Source of the DNA: Jatrophihabitans sp964252635
GTDB taxonomy: Bacteria > Actinomycetota > Actinomycetes > Mycobacteriales > Jatrophihabitantaceae
Length of the DNA stretch: 64,000 nucleotides
Assembly (NCBI RefSeq): GCF_964252635.1
Contig: NZ_CAXUNP010000009.1
Span: forward strand, 1-64,000
Direction of reading: 5' to 3'
The stretch's first letter is position 1, and every line of letters begins with the position of its first letter. This document shows, piece after piece, positions 27,271-36,475 of this stretch. The notes beneath the pieces are model-generated. The model was given only the letters and a program-made list of their open reading frames with translations. It was not told the origin of the DNA and searched no databases. The translations under genes were made by a program, and so were the position numbers.

Positions 27271-29170
27271 TCGTCTCGCGCTTGCGGAACCCGTGCGACT
27301 CGCCCTCGTAGGCGCGGTAGGCGTGCGGGATGCCCTTGGCCACCAGCGCGTCGCGGAACAGCTCGGCCTGCGACGGCGGGACGATCGGGTCGTCGAGGCC
27401 CTGGAGCAGCAGCACCGGGCAGGACAGCCCGGCGACGTTGTTCAGGGGCGCCCGGGTGTCGTACAGCTCGCGCGCCTCGGGGAGCGGGCCGACGAGCCCG
27501 TCGAGGTAGCGCGACTCGAAGTCGTGGGTGTCCGAGACGAAGCGCACCAGCTCGGCCACCCCGAAGAACGACGTCCCGCAAGCGAACACGTCCGAGGTGG
27601 TCAGCGCCGACAGCACCGTCCAGCCCCCGGCCGAGCCGCCCTCGATGGCCAGCCGGTCGCGGTCGGCGATGCCGGCGTCGGCCAGCCCCAGCACGGCGGC
27701 CACGGTGTCCTCGACGTCGACGACGCCCCACTGGCCGCGGAGGCGGTTGCGGTACTCACGCCCGTAGCCGGTCGAGCCGCCGTAGTTGACGTCGACGACC
27801 CCGATGCCGCGGCTGGTGAAGTAGGCGGTGAGGACACTCATGGCGGGCACGACCCGACCCGTCGGGCCGCCGTGGACGAACGCTACGAACGGCGGGTGCT
27901 CCCCCGCCGGCGCGGCGAAGTCGGGGTTGTGCGGCGGGTAGACGATCGTGTGGACGTCGCGCCCCTGGGGGCCGGTGAACGTCATGAGCTGCGCGTCCGG
28001 GAAGTAGCGGACGTCGGGCAGGTCGTCGGCGCCGAGCCGGACGTCGGTGAGCTGCGCACCGGTGTGCGGTGACGCGGTGAGGTCGAGCCGCCGCAAGCCG
28101 CTGCTCACTCTGGCGCCGCCGGTCGACAGCAGCACCTGGTCACCGCGCCGCCCACCGAGGGACACCGAAGAGTGTCCGGGCAGGTCGATGTCGGTGAGCT
28201 CCCCCGAGGCCGGGTCGAGCACGGCCAGCGTGTCCACGCCGAAGCTGCGCACCGTGAGCAGCCGCCCGTCGTCGAGCGGGGCGTACCAGCGCATTCCCAG
28301 CATCCAGAGCGACCCGCCGAGGTCGGCCTCGACCGGGTGCAGCGGCTCGACGGCACCGCTGTCGACGCCGACCCGGTACAGGTTCCAGAAACCGCTGCGG
28401 TCGCTGATGACGTAGACGGCGCCGTCGTCGGCCCATTCGGGTTGCAGCACCGACTCGGTGGTCGAGCCGAGCAGGGTGCGGGCGTCGCGGGCGACCCCGT
28501 CGACGAGATCGGCCACGCGCAGCTCGGTGCCGTCCCACGGCATCTGCGGGTGCTCCCAGGCGATCCAGGCCAGCCGGCTCCCGTCCGGCGAGACCCGCGC
28601 CCCGGCCAGGAAGTGCGACCCGCCGACAACGCTGCGCACCGCGGCGGGGTCGGACACCGCAGAACCGTCCAGCGGGACGGCGGCGAGATCGCGGACGATG
28701 CCGCCGTGCGCGTCGTGGGTCTCGCGGACGCACCAGACCTCGTCGCCGACGACCTGCAGCTCGGCGTACCGCGCACCGCCGGGCACCGCCGGCTCGGGTG
28801 TCAACGGCGTCGGCTGCGCGCCCGGCGCGAGCCGGTACAGGCGCTGGTCGGAGAACTCGGCGAACACCAGCGCGCCCGCGGCCGTCGTCCACGCGCCGCC
28901 GCCGTACTCGTGCACCCGGGTGCGCGCGTTCCACGGGGCGGGCAGCAGGTCCTCGGGTGACCCGTCGGCGCCCGCGCGGCGCACCGCGTAGCGACCGCCC
29001 TCGGCGGGCCGCAGCTCGAGCCACCACACGTCGTCGCCGACGAACGTACCGCCGGCGACCGGGTGGGAACCGGCGGCGTAGTCGGCCGCGGTGATGGGTG
29101 AGACCCACGACCCGTAGGGCGCCGTGGTCACAGCCGGGTCGACGTCCTCGCTCGTCGGGCGAGGGCTCAT
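27176..29170 (-). CDS. S9-family prolyl oligopeptidase/dipeptidyl-peptidase-like
   Basis: A 664-residue enzyme: an N-terminal seven-bladed propeller (WD-like strands about 40-380) and a C-terminal alpha/beta-hydrolase. The nucleophile elbow is EGGSAGG, the acid is in LLLQGLDDPIVPPSQ and the His in YEGESHGFRK, so the Ser-Asp-His triad is complete. Such enzymes cut short peptides, usually in the cytosol; no signal peptide is present. ATG 29170 overlaps the proS stop (ATGA). Confidence 0.92.
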   Translation of the reverse strand: MSPRPTSEDVDPAVTTAPYGSWVSPITAADYAAGSHPVAGGTFVGDDVWWLELRPAEGGRYAVRRAGADGSPEDLLPAPWNARTRVHEYGGGAWTTAAGALVFAEFSDQRLYRLAPGAQPTPLTPEPAVPGGARYAELQVVGDEVWCVRETHDAHGGIVRDLAAVPLDGSAVSDPAAVRSVVGGSHFLAGARVSPDGSRLAWIAWEHPQMPWDGTELRVADLVDGVARDARTLLGSTTESVLQPEWADDGAVYVISDRSGFWNLYRVGVDSGAVEPLHPVEADLGGSLWMLGMRWYAPLDDGRLLTVRSFGVDTLAVLDPASGELTDIDLPGHSSVSLGGRRGDQVLLSTGGARVSSGLRRLDLTASPHTGAQLTDVRLGADDLPDVRYFPDAQLMTFTGPQGRDVHTIVYPPHNPDFAAPAGEHPPFVAFVHGGPTGRVVPAMSVLTAYFTSRGIGVVDVNYGGSTGYGREYRNRLRGQWGVVDVEDTVAAVLGLADAGIADRDRLAIEGGSAGGWTVLSALTTSDVFACGTSFFGVAELVRFVSDTHDFESRYLDGLVGPLPEARELYDTRAPLNNVAGLSCPVLLLQGLDDPIVPPSQAELFRDALVAKGIPHAYRAYEGESHGFRKRETIIDSREAELSFYGQILGFDPPGIPRLELWRP

Positions 29171-30927
29171 CGGGCGAGGGCCACGATCGCGTCTGCGGCC
29201 GCGTCGACGGCGACCTGGTCGCGCTCGTCGCTGCGCCGGTCGCGCACCTCGATGACGCCGTCGACCAGGCCCTTGCCGACGATCGCGATGACCGGCACGC
29301 CGATGAGCTCGGCGTCCTTGAACTTCACGCCCGGCGACACGCCGCGGCGGTCGTCGTACATGACGCGCAGCCCGGCCGACTCGAGCTCGGCGGCCAGGGT
29401 CTCGGCGGCGTCGAACACGGTGTCGTCCTTGCCGGTGGCGACGAGGTGGACGTCGGCCGGGCCGATGCCCTTGGGCCAACACAGGCCCTTGTCGTCGTAG
29501 GTCTGCTCGGCGAGGGCGGCGACGGCCCGGGTGACCCCGACCCCGTAGGAACCCATCGTCACCGTCACGGGCTTGCCGTTCTGGTCCAGGGCGGTGAGCC
29601 CGAAGGTCTCGGCGTACTTGCGGCCCAGCTGGAACACGTGGCCGAGCTCGATGCCGCGGGCCAGCCGCAGCTCGTGGCCGCACCGGACGCAGTGGTCGCC
29701 GTCGCGGATCTCGACCGCGCCGATCTCGCCGTCGGGTTCGAAGTCACGCCCGCGCACGACGAAGGCCGCGTGCTTGCCGTCGGTGTTCGCGCCGGTGACC
29801 CAGGCGCTGCCCGGCACGACCAGCGGGTCGACCAGGTAGCGCACCTTGAGGTCGGCCAGTACCTGCGGGCCGATGTAGCCCTTGACGAGCCCGGGCTGCG
29901 TGGCGAGGTCGTCCGGGCCGGCCTGCTCGACGATGGTCGGCTCCAGCTGGCCGCCCAGGCGCTTGAGGTCGACGTCCCGGTCGCCGGGCACGCCGACGAC
30001 GAGCAGCTCCCAGTCGTGCGTGCCCGGTGCCTGGGTGCGCAGGACGACGTTCTTGAGCGTGTCCGACGCCGCGAACGGCTCGTCGCGCAGGCCCAGCTCG
30101 TTCAGCCGGGTGACCAAGGTGTCGATGGTGGGGGTGTCCGGGGTGTCCAGCACCTGCTCCGCGGGGTGCTCCGCCGCGTCCGTGCCGCGTGCCGGCTGCG
30201 GCGGGAGGGCGATCTCGACGGCCTCGGTGTTGGCGGCGTAGTCGCAGTTCGTGCACTGGACGAAGGTGTCCTCGCCGGACGCGGCGGGGGCGAGGAACTC
30301 CTCGGACGCCGAACCACCCATGGCCCCGGACACCGCGAACACGATCCGGTAGTCGAAGCCGAGACGGGTGAAGATCCGCTCGTAGGCGTCGCGGTGCGCC
30401 TTGTAGGACGTCTCGAGCCCGGCGTCGGTGAGGTCGAAGGAGTAGGAGTCCTTCATGACGAATTCGCGGCCGCGCAGGATGCCGGCGCGGGGGCGGGCCT
30501 CGTCGCGGTACTTCGTCTGGATCTGGAACAGCGACAGCGGATAGTCCTTGTACGACGAGTACTCGCCCTTGACGAGCAGCGTGAACAGCTCCTCGTGCGT
30601 CGGTGCCAGCAGGTAGTCGGCGTCCTTGCGGTCCTGCAGGCGGAACAGCAGATCGCCGTAGTCCGACCAGCGCCCGCTGACCTCGAAGATCTCGCGCGGG
30701 ATCAGCGCCGGGAAGTGCACCTCCTGCGACCCGATCGCCTGCATCTCCTCGCGCACGACGCGCTCGACGTTCGCCAGCACGGCCAGGCCCAGCGGCAGCC
30801 ACGAGTACATGCCCGGCGCCACCCGCCGCACGTAGCCGGCACGCACGAGCAGCTTGTGACTCGGCACCTCGGCGTCGGCCGGGTCGTCACGCAGGGTCCG
30901 CAGGAACAGGGTCGACAGTCGCAGCAC
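29167..30927 (-). CDS. proS: Prolyl-tRNA synthetase, bacterial type
   Basis: A 586-residue class II synthetase charging tRNA-Pro. Motif 1 region (GMYSWLPLGLAVLANVERVVREEM), motif 2 (RDEARPRAGILRGREFVMKDSYSF), the inserted editing (INS) domain (about 225-380) and motif 3 (GSYGVGVTRAVAAL) are clear, with the C-terminal anticodon-binding domain. Length and INS domain mark the long bacterial form. Coupled to the S9 peptidase gene downstream. Confidence 0.96.
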   Translation of the reverse strand: MLRLSTLFLRTLRDDPADAEVPSHKLLVRAGYVRRVAPGMYSWLPLGLAVLANVERVVREEMQAIGSQEVHFPALIPREIFEVSGRWSDYGDLLFRLQDRKDADYLLAPTHEELFTLLVKGEYSSYKDYPLSLFQIQTKYRDEARPRAGILRGREFVMKDSYSFDLTDAGLETSYKAHRDAYERIFTRLGFDYRIVFAVSGAMGGSASEEFLAPAASGEDTFVQCTNCDYAANTEAVEIALPPQPARGTDAAEHPAEQVLDTPDTPTIDTLVTRLNELGLRDEPFAASDTLKNVVLRTQAPGTHDWELLVVGVPGDRDVDLKRLGGQLEPTIVEQAGPDDLATQPGLVKGYIGPQVLADLKVRYLVDPLVVPGSAWVTGANTDGKHAAFVVRGRDFEPDGEIGAVEIRDGDHCVRCGHELRLARGIELGHVFQLGRKYAETFGLTALDQNGKPVTVTMGSYGVGVTRAVAALAEQTYDDKGLCWPKGIGPADVHLVATGKDDTVFDAAETLAAELESAGLRVMYDDRRGVSPGVKFKDAELIGVPVIAIVGKGLVDGVIEVRDRRSDERDQVAVDAAADAIVALAR

Positions 30928-31040
30928 GGCCTTCAGGCTAGTGGTGCGCGAAAACCCGGTTGCGCCGCTGCCGACCGGTCGTCACGCTGACCGGGACGTC
31001 CCGCACAGGTGCGGTCGCGGAGAGAACCGGAGGTGCCCCC

Positions 31041-31097
31041 ATGTCGATCACTGTCGTCCGGGTGTGCGCCGTTCTCACCCGCCCATCCCCGCGCTGA
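31041..31097 (+). CDS. 18-residue leader ORF upstream of the RIO kinase
   Basis: ATG 31041 has a strong GGAGGT 6 bases upstream and encodes MSITVVRVCAVLTRPSPR, ending at TGA 31095. It is 42 bases before the kinase start and is followed by a small hairpin just upstream of the kinase ribosome-binding site. The arrangement resembles regulatory leader peptides of actinobacteria; the single Cys, three Arg and two Pro are possible pause codons. Whether it is translated is unproven. Confidence 0.5.
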   Translation: MSITVVRVCAVLTRPSPR

Positions 31098-31109
31098 CCC
31101 GGCACCCCC

Positions 31110-31127
31110 GGGCGGCGCTTCCCGCCC
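31110..31127 (+). promoter_or_regulatory. Hairpin between leader ORF and RIO kinase ribosome-binding site
   Basis: GGGCGG / CCGCCC stem with the 6-base loop CGCTTC. It ends one base before GGAG (31129-31132), the ribosome-binding site of the kinase gene. It could modulate ribosome access according to leader translation. Six base pairs in GC-rich DNA is weak evidence on its own. Confidence 0.4.
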
Positions 31128-31139
31128 TGGAGACCCGAC

Positions 31140-31964
31140 GTGCGCATCCGCCGCATCGACCACCTGCTCGACGAGCCCGAACGCCTCGACTGGACCGAAC
31201 CGCAGTACTCCACCTACGACGTCGCCCGCCACGGCCCGGAACCGGAACCCGAGTGGCTGGTGTGCGACCGCAATGCCCTGGACACCGACCTCGGGGTGCT
31301 CAAGACCGGCAAGGAGGCCGACGTCCACCTCGTCAGCCGGGCCCTGCCGGACGGGCCCGAGTGCCTGCTCGCGGCCAAGCGCTACCGCACCGCCGAGCAC
31401 CGCATGTTCCACCGCGACGCCGGCTACCAGGAGGGCCGCTCGACCCGCCGGACCCGTGACGTGCGGGCCATGGAGGGCCGCACCGGCTACGGGCGGCAGC
31501 TGCTGGCCGGCCGCTGGACCTTCGCCGAGTTCGAGGCGCTGGACCGCCTCTGGCGCCTGGGCGCGCCGGTCCCCTACCCCGTCCAGTGCCTCGACACCGA
31601 GCTGATGATGGAGTTCATCGGCGACCCGGACGGCACGGCAGCACCCCGGCTGGCGCAGTGCCGGCCGTCGCCGGACCGCTTGCGCCGGCTCTGGGACCAG
31701 CTCGTCGACGCCCTCGTCGTCCTGGCCCGTGCCGGCTTCGCGCACGGCGACCTGTCGCCGTACAACATCCTGGTGGACGGTGACCGGCTGGTGCTGATCG
31801 ACGTCCCGCAGATCGTCGATCTCGTCGCCAACCCGCAGGGTCCGACCTACCTGGAACGCGACTGCCGGACGGTGTGCCGGTGGTTCGCCGCCCGTGGCCT
31901 TGACGGCGCAGACTGCGACCTGCTGTTCGGCGACCTCATGGCCGAGGCCGTCGCGCGGTGGTGA
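31140..31964 (+). CDS. RIO-type serine/threonine protein kinase
   Basis: A 274-residue RIO-family kinase. The ATP-binding region (VLKTGKEADVHLVSRA, with AAKRYR Lys), catalytic loop HGDLSPYNILV and metal-binding LIDVPQIVDLVANP correspond to the RIO1 motifs. Bacterial RIO kinases are poorly studied; archaeal and eukaryotic members act in ribosome maturation. GTG start at 31140 with GGAG 7 bases before it. Three copies of a 12-bp unit overlap and follow the stop. Confidence 0.9.
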   Translation: MRIRRIDHLLDEPERLDWTEPQYSTYDVARHGPEPEPEWLVCDRNALDTDLGVLKTGKEADVHLVSRALPDGPECLLAAKRYRTAEHRMFHRDAGYQEGRSTRRTRDVRAMEGRTGYGRQLLAGRWTFAEFEALDRLWRLGAPVPYPVQCLDTELMMEFIGDPDGTAAPRLAQCRPSPDRLRRLWDQLVDALVVLARAGFAHGDLSPYNILVDGDRLVLIDVPQIVDLVANPQGPTYLERDCRTVCRWFAARGLDGADCDLLFGDLMAEAVARW

Positions 31965-31988
31965 ACGGGGTGGTGAGTGCGGTGGTGA
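31956..31988. repeat. 12-bp tandem repeat over the RIO kinase stop codon
   Basis: The 9-mer (C/G)GGTGGTGA occurs at 31956, 31968 and 31980 with 12-base periodicity. The first copy contains the kinase stop; the others reproduce it downstream. Imperfect copies differ at the unit edges. Confidence 0.75.
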
Positions 31989-32025
31989 GCGGGTGCGGGC
32001 GCGTACCGGTCGGTAGGTTCGACGT

Positions 32026-33396
32026 ATGCCGCACCACGACCTCGTCATCATCGGCTCGGGCTCGGGCAACTCGCTGGTCGGGCCCGAGTTCGACGACTGG
32101 GACATCGCGCTCGTCGAGGAGAACACCACCTACTTCGGCGGCACCTGCCTGAACGTGGGCTGCATCCCGACCAAGATGTTCGTCTACCCCGCGGACCTGG
32201 CCGAGAACGCCGCCCACCCCGAACGGCTCGGACTCAAGCCGGGCGACCTCGCGCCCGACTGGCCGGCGATCCGCGACCGCATCTTCGGCCGCATCGACCC
32301 CATCTCGGCCGGCGGTCGCGAGTACCGCCGCTCGGGTTCGGCGAACGTCACGCTGTACGAGACGCACGCCGAGTTCACCGGTCCGCGCACGCTGCGGCTG
32401 GGCACGGGCGAGGAGCTGACGGCCGAGCACGTCGTGCTGGCTGCCGGGTCGCGTGCCGTCGTGCCGTCGCTGATCACCGAGTCGGGCGTGCCGTTCCACA
32501 CCTCGGACACCGTCATGCGGCTGCCGGACCTGCCGAGGTCCATGATCATCGTCGGTGGCGGCTACATCGCGGCCGAGTTCGCGCACATCTTCTCGGCCTT
32601 CGGTACGCACGTCACGGTGCTGGCCCGGTCCGGCCTGCTGCGGCGCAAGGATCACGAGATCGCCGACCGCTTCGCCGACCTCGTCCGCGAGAGGTGGCAC
32701 CTACGCGAGGACACCCACCTGGTCGCCGTCACCCGGTCGGAGTCCGGCGGCGTCCACGTCGAGCTCGCGGACGGCAGCCGCGTCGAGGCCGACACGTTGC
32801 TCGTCGCGACCGGCCGCATCCCCAACTCCGACCGGCTCGGGCTGCAGCACGCGGGCGTCGAGGTGCACCCCGACGGCCGGGTCGCCGTCGACGCCTTCCA
32901 GCGCACCACTGCCGACGGCGTCTGGGCGTTGGGCGACGTCAGCACCGAGCACCAGCTCAAGCACGTCGCCAACCACGAGGCGCGCGTCGTCGCCCACAAC
33001 CTGGCGCATCCCGGCGAGCTGGTCGAGTCCGACCACCGTTTCGTGCCGGCCGCCGTCTTCACCCACCCGCAGCTCGCGACGGTCGGGTTGAGCGAGGAGG
33101 CCGCGCAGCGGTCCGGGCGCCCGTACGTGAGTGTGACCCAGGAGTACGGCAGCACGGCGTACGGGTGGGCGATGGAGGACACCACCAGCGTCTGCAAGCT
33201 GCTCGCCGACCCGACCACCGGGCACCTGATCGGCGCCCACCTGATGGGCGAGCAGGCCTCGACGCTGATCCAACCCCTGATCCAGGCCATGTCGTTCGGC
33301 CTCGGCGTCAAGGAGATGGCCCGCGGCCAGTACTGGATCCATCCGGCCCTGACCGAGGTGGTCGAGAACGCCCTGCTCGCGCTCGACCTGCCCTGA
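32026..33396 (+). CDS. mtr: Mycothione reductase
   Basis: A 456-residue FAD/NADPH disulfide reductase. The N-terminal IIGSGSGNSLVG FAD loop, redox-active pair C41/C46 (GGTCLNVGCIPTKMFVYPAD), NADPH-binding GGGYIAAEF, and the C-terminal HPALTEVVENALLALDL with catalytic His are seen. The KMFVYPAD sequence after the Cys pair is the mycothione reductase signature as distinct from lipoamide dehydrogenase. It keeps mycothiol reduced, so the host makes mycothiol. Confidence 0.94.
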   Translation: MPHHDLVIIGSGSGNSLVGPEFDDWDIALVEENTTYFGGTCLNVGCIPTKMFVYPADLAENAAHPERLGLKPGDLAPDWPAIRDRIFGRIDPISAGGREYRRSGSANVTLYETHAEFTGPRTLRLGTGEELTAEHVVLAAGSRAVVPSLITESGVPFHTSDTVMRLPDLPRSMIIVGGGYIAAEFAHIFSAFGTHVTVLARSGLLRRKDHEIADRFADLVRERWHLREDTHLVAVTRSESGGVHVELADGSRVEADTLLVATGRIPNSDRLGLQHAGVEVHPDGRVAVDAFQRTTADGVWALGDVSTEHQLKHVANHEARVVAHNLAHPGELVESDHRFVPAAVFTHPQLATVGLSEEAAQRSGRPYVSVTQEYGSTAYGWAMEDTTSVCKLLADPTTGHLIGAHLMGEQASTLIQPLIQAMSFGLGVKEMARGQYWIHPALTEVVENALLALDLP

Positions 33397-33446
33397 ATTC
33401 GGCCGACGGCCCGTGACGGCCGTCGGATGCTCCTAGACTGACCGAC

Positions 33447-34703
33447 GTGGGCAGCTTCCGACTGACCGCGCTCGGGTCGAACACCGCTGTGCTCGAGCTG
33501 CCCTTGACGACGCCCCTGGCCGAGTGGCCCGACGAGATCCTGGTCAACGTCCCGCGCGGCATGTCCCGTCACGTCGTGCGCTTCGTCGAGGTCGAGGGCG
33601 AGGTGCTGGCCGTCAAGGAGGCGACGGACCGCTACGTGCTGCGCGAGCACGGCCTGCTGCGCGGTCTCGCCGAGCGTTCGGTGCCGGTCGTCGAGGCCTT
33701 CGGGACCGTCGTCGAGCGGGTCGACGACGCGGGCGAGGAGCTCGGCGGCCTGCTGTTCACCCGGCACCTGCAGTTCTCGCAGCCGTACCGCTCGCTGTTC
33801 ACCGGACGCGGGCTGCCCGAGCTGCGCAACCGCCTGCTCGACGCGCTGGCCGCGCTGTTCGTGCAGCTGCATCTCGCGGGCTTCTACTGGGGCGACTGCT
33901 CGCTGTCCAACACCCTGTTCCGGCGGGACGCCGGCGCGCTGGCCGCCTACCTGGTCGACGCCGAGACCGGTGAGCTGCACACCACGCTGTCGAACGGCCA
34001 GCGCCGGCACGACCTCGACATCGCGATGGAGAACATCGCCGGGGAGATGTTCGACCTGCAGGCCGCCGGGCTGCTCGACCCGCGCGCCGACGTCATCGAG
34101 CAGGCGCAGACGCTCTCGGTGCGCTACGGCGGGTTGTGGGACGAGCTGACGCACGACGTCGTCGTCCCCACCGGTGAGAACTACCGCATCAACGCCCAGC
34201 TGCGCCGGCTGAACAAGCTCGGCTTCGACATCGGCGAGATGTCGGTGAAGACCGGGCCCGACGGGTTGCGGCTGCACGTCGACCCGCAAGTCGTCGAGCC
34301 CGGCCACCACCAGCGGCGGCTGTTCGCCCTCACCGGGCTGCGTGTGCAGGAGAACCAGGCCCGCGCCCTGCTCGGCGACCTCGCGCGGTTCAAGGCCAAG
34401 TGGGAGTCCGGGTCGGGCGTCACCGTCGACGACGCGGACGCCGCCCGCCGGTGGATGACCGAGAAGTTCTACGGCACGCTCGGCCTCGTCCCGTCCGACC
34501 TGCGGGTCAAGCTGCCCGACGCGGAGTTGTTCCACGAGATCAACGAGCACCGGTGGCTGCTGTCCGAGGCCCAGGGCGAGGACGTCGGACGTTCGGCGGC
34601 CGTGCGGTCCTACGTGGACTCGGTGCTCAAGGACCTGCCGGACACCCGCGTCGACTTCTCGCAGGGGCCGCCCACCCAGGAGTTCACCCCCATCTTCGAG
34701 TGA
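33447..34703 (+). CDS. DUF4032 domain protein (lipopolysaccharide-kinase-like fold)
   Basis: A 418-residue protein. Residues about 90-190 carry a kinase-like catalytic region (LHLAGFYWGDCSLSNTLFRRDAGALAAYLVDAETGE), resembling the RIO/LPS-kinase catalytic loop with Asp and Asn in WGDCSLSN and Asp in LVDAET. DUF4032 spans the C-terminal half (YRINAQLRRLNKLGFDIGEMSV). GTG start at 33447. Function unknown. It lies 50 bases after mtr, and is the second kinase-fold protein in 3 kb. Confidence 0.87.
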   Translation: MGSFRLTALGSNTAVLELPLTTPLAEWPDEILVNVPRGMSRHVVRFVEVEGEVLAVKEATDRYVLREHGLLRGLAERSVPVVEAFGTVVERVDDAGEELGGLLFTRHLQFSQPYRSLFTGRGLPELRNRLLDALAALFVQLHLAGFYWGDCSLSNTLFRRDAGALAAYLVDAETGELHTTLSNGQRRHDLDIAMENIAGEMFDLQAAGLLDPRADVIEQAQTLSVRYGGLWDELTHDVVVPTGENYRINAQLRRLNKLGFDIGEMSVKTGPDGLRLHVDPQVVEPGHHQRRLFALTGLRVQENQARALLGDLARFKAKWESGSGVTVDDADAARRWMTEKFYGTLGLVPSDLRVKLPDAELFHEINEHRWLLSEAQGEDVGRSAAVRSYVDSVLKDLPDTRVDFSQGPPTQEFTPIFE

Positions 34704-34732
34704 GCCCCGCCCTGCGCCGATAGATTGCGGGG

Positions 34733-35395
34733 ATGAGCGAGTACACGGGTGCGGTCACGGTCGGCGGCGACATGGACGTGCGGCGCCTGCCCGGGCTGAC
34801 GATCACCAAGGTCGCGGTCGGGCCGATGTCGAACAACGCCTACCTGCTGCGCTGCACGCAGACCGACGAGGGCCTGCTCGTCGACGCCGCGAACGAGGCC
34901 GACCGGCTGCGCGACCTGGTCGCCTTCGAGGGCCCGCCCGTGTCGGCGATCCTCACCACGCACCGCCACGCCGACCACTGGCAGGCCCTGGCCGAGACGG
35001 CCGAGGCGGCCGGCGCGGCGATCTACGCCGGCGACGAGGACGCCGACGAACTGCCCGTGGCCGTCGACGAGCGCCTCGTGCACGGCGACGAGGTCACCCT
35101 CGGCGACCTCAGCCTCGAGATCATCGCGCTGCGCGGCCACACGCCGGGCTCCGTCGCCGTGCTCTACCGCGACCCGGAGGGCACGCCGCACCTGTTCACC
35201 GGCGACTCGTTGTTCCCGGGCGGGGTCGGGAGGACGACGTCGACCACGGACTTCACCTCGCTGATCGACGACGTCGAGGCGCGGGTGTTCGACACCCTGC
35301 CCGACGACACCTGGTTCTATCCCGGCCACGGCGACGACTCGACCCTCGGTGCCGAGCGCCCGCATCTGGCGGAGTGGCGCGCTCGCGGCTGGTGA
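34733..35395 (+). CDS. Metallo-beta-lactamase-fold hydrolase
   Basis: A 220-residue protein with the zinc-binding THRHADHW motif, the later RGHTPGSVAVLY histidine, TGDSLFPGGVGRT Asp, and C-terminal PGHGDDS histidine. The pattern is that of the glyoxalase II-like group. The first 15 residues before VRRLPGLTI are not conserved, so the start could be the internal ATG at 34772. Thirty bases after the DUF4032 gene. Confidence 0.9.
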   Translation: MSEYTGAVTVGGDMDVRRLPGLTITKVAVGPMSNNAYLLRCTQTDEGLLVDAANEADRLRDLVAFEGPPVSAILTTHRHADHWQALAETAEAAGAAIYAGDEDADELPVAVDERLVHGDEVTLGDLSLEIIALRGHTPGSVAVLYRDPEGTPHLFTGDSLFPGGVGRTTSTTDFTSLIDDVEARVFDTLPDDTWFYPGHGDDSTLGAERPHLAEWRARGW

Positions 35396-35420
35396 CCCGA
35401 GCAATGGGTAGACCCACCGC

Positions 35421-36443
35421 ATGCGTGCAGTCAGCTACACCGAGACCGGTGACCCGTCCGTCCTGACCCTCGAGGAACGCCCCGTGCCCGACCCGGGTCC
35501 GGGTGAGGTTCGGGTGCGGGTCCACCGCTCCGGGGTGAACCCGACCGACTGGAAGTCACGCAGTGGTACCGGACCGGGCACGCCCGTCGCCCCGCCGCAG
35601 ACGCCGAACCAGGACGGGTCGGGGGTGGTCGACGCCGTCGGGGCGGGCGTCGAGGCCGGGCTCGTCGGGCTGCGGGTCTGGCTGTGGGAGTCGGCGTACC
35701 AACGCCCCTGGGGGACCGCGGCCGAGTACACCCTCGTCCACCGCACCCGCCTCGTGACGCTGCCCGACTCGGCCTCCTTCGACCTGGGCGCCGGTCTCGG
35801 CGTCCCCTTCATCACGGCACATCGCTGCCTCACCGTGGCCGAGGACGGTCCGCGCCGGCTCGGGCCGGGCACCCTCGACCGCCAGGTCGTCCTCGTGCAG
35901 GGCGGCGCGGGCGCGGTCGGCAACGCGGCCATCCAGCTGGCCCGCTGGTCGGACGCCACCGTGATCACCACGGTCAGCAGCCCGTTCAAGGCCCAGCTCG
36001 CCGCGGCCGCCGGCGCCGACCACGTCATCGACTACACCAGCCAGGACGTCGCCGCCGAGGTGCGCCGCATCGCCCCGCACGGCGTGCGCTCGATCGTGGA
36101 GGTGTCGCCGACGCGCAACGCCGCGATCGACGCCCAGGTGCTGGCCGTCGGCGGCAGCGTCGCGATGTACGCCAACGACGGTGGTGACGAGGCCACGCTG
36201 CCGATCCGCCCCAACATGCAGACCAACGCGCGCTGGCAGTTCGTGCTCGTCTACACGGCGCCGGCCGCGGCCAAGGCCGAGGCCACCGAGGACGTCACGG
36301 CCGCCGTTCTCGACGGTGCCGTGCGCGTCGGCGACGACGCCGGCCTGCCGCTGCACCACTTCCCGCTGGAGCGGACCGCCGAGGCGCACGCCGCCGTGGA
36401 ACGCGGCGCCGTCGGCAAGGTGCTCATCGACGTCACCGACTGA
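35421..36443 (+). CDS. Zinc-independent NADPH:quinone reductase-like MDR protein
   Basis: A 340-residue medium-chain dehydrogenase/reductase. The catalytic domain starts with MRAVSYTETGDPSVLTLEERPVP; the NADPH fold has GGAGAVGNAAIQLARWSDATVITTVSS. It lacks the structural and catalytic zinc Cys residues, so the quinone oxidoreductase/zeta-crystallin group fits best. No substrate can be inferred. It reads out of the mtr-DUF4032-hydrolase run with 25-base spacing. Confidence 0.9.
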   Translation: MRAVSYTETGDPSVLTLEERPVPDPGPGEVRVRVHRSGVNPTDWKSRSGTGPGTPVAPPQTPNQDGSGVVDAVGAGVEAGLVGLRVWLWESAYQRPWGTAAEYTLVHRTRLVTLPDSASFDLGAGLGVPFITAHRCLTVAEDGPRRLGPGTLDRQVVLVQGGAGAVGNAAIQLARWSDATVITTVSSPFKAQLAAAAGADHVIDYTSQDVAAEVRRIAPHGVRSIVEVSPTRNAAIDAQVLAVGGSVAMYANDGGDEATLPIRPNMQTNARWQFVLVYTAPAAAKAEATEDVTAAVLDGAVRVGDDAGLPLHHFPLERTAEAHAAVERGAVGKVLIDVTD

Positions 36444-36475
36444 CCCGGGGCCCCGTCTTCAGGACAGACCCGGTC

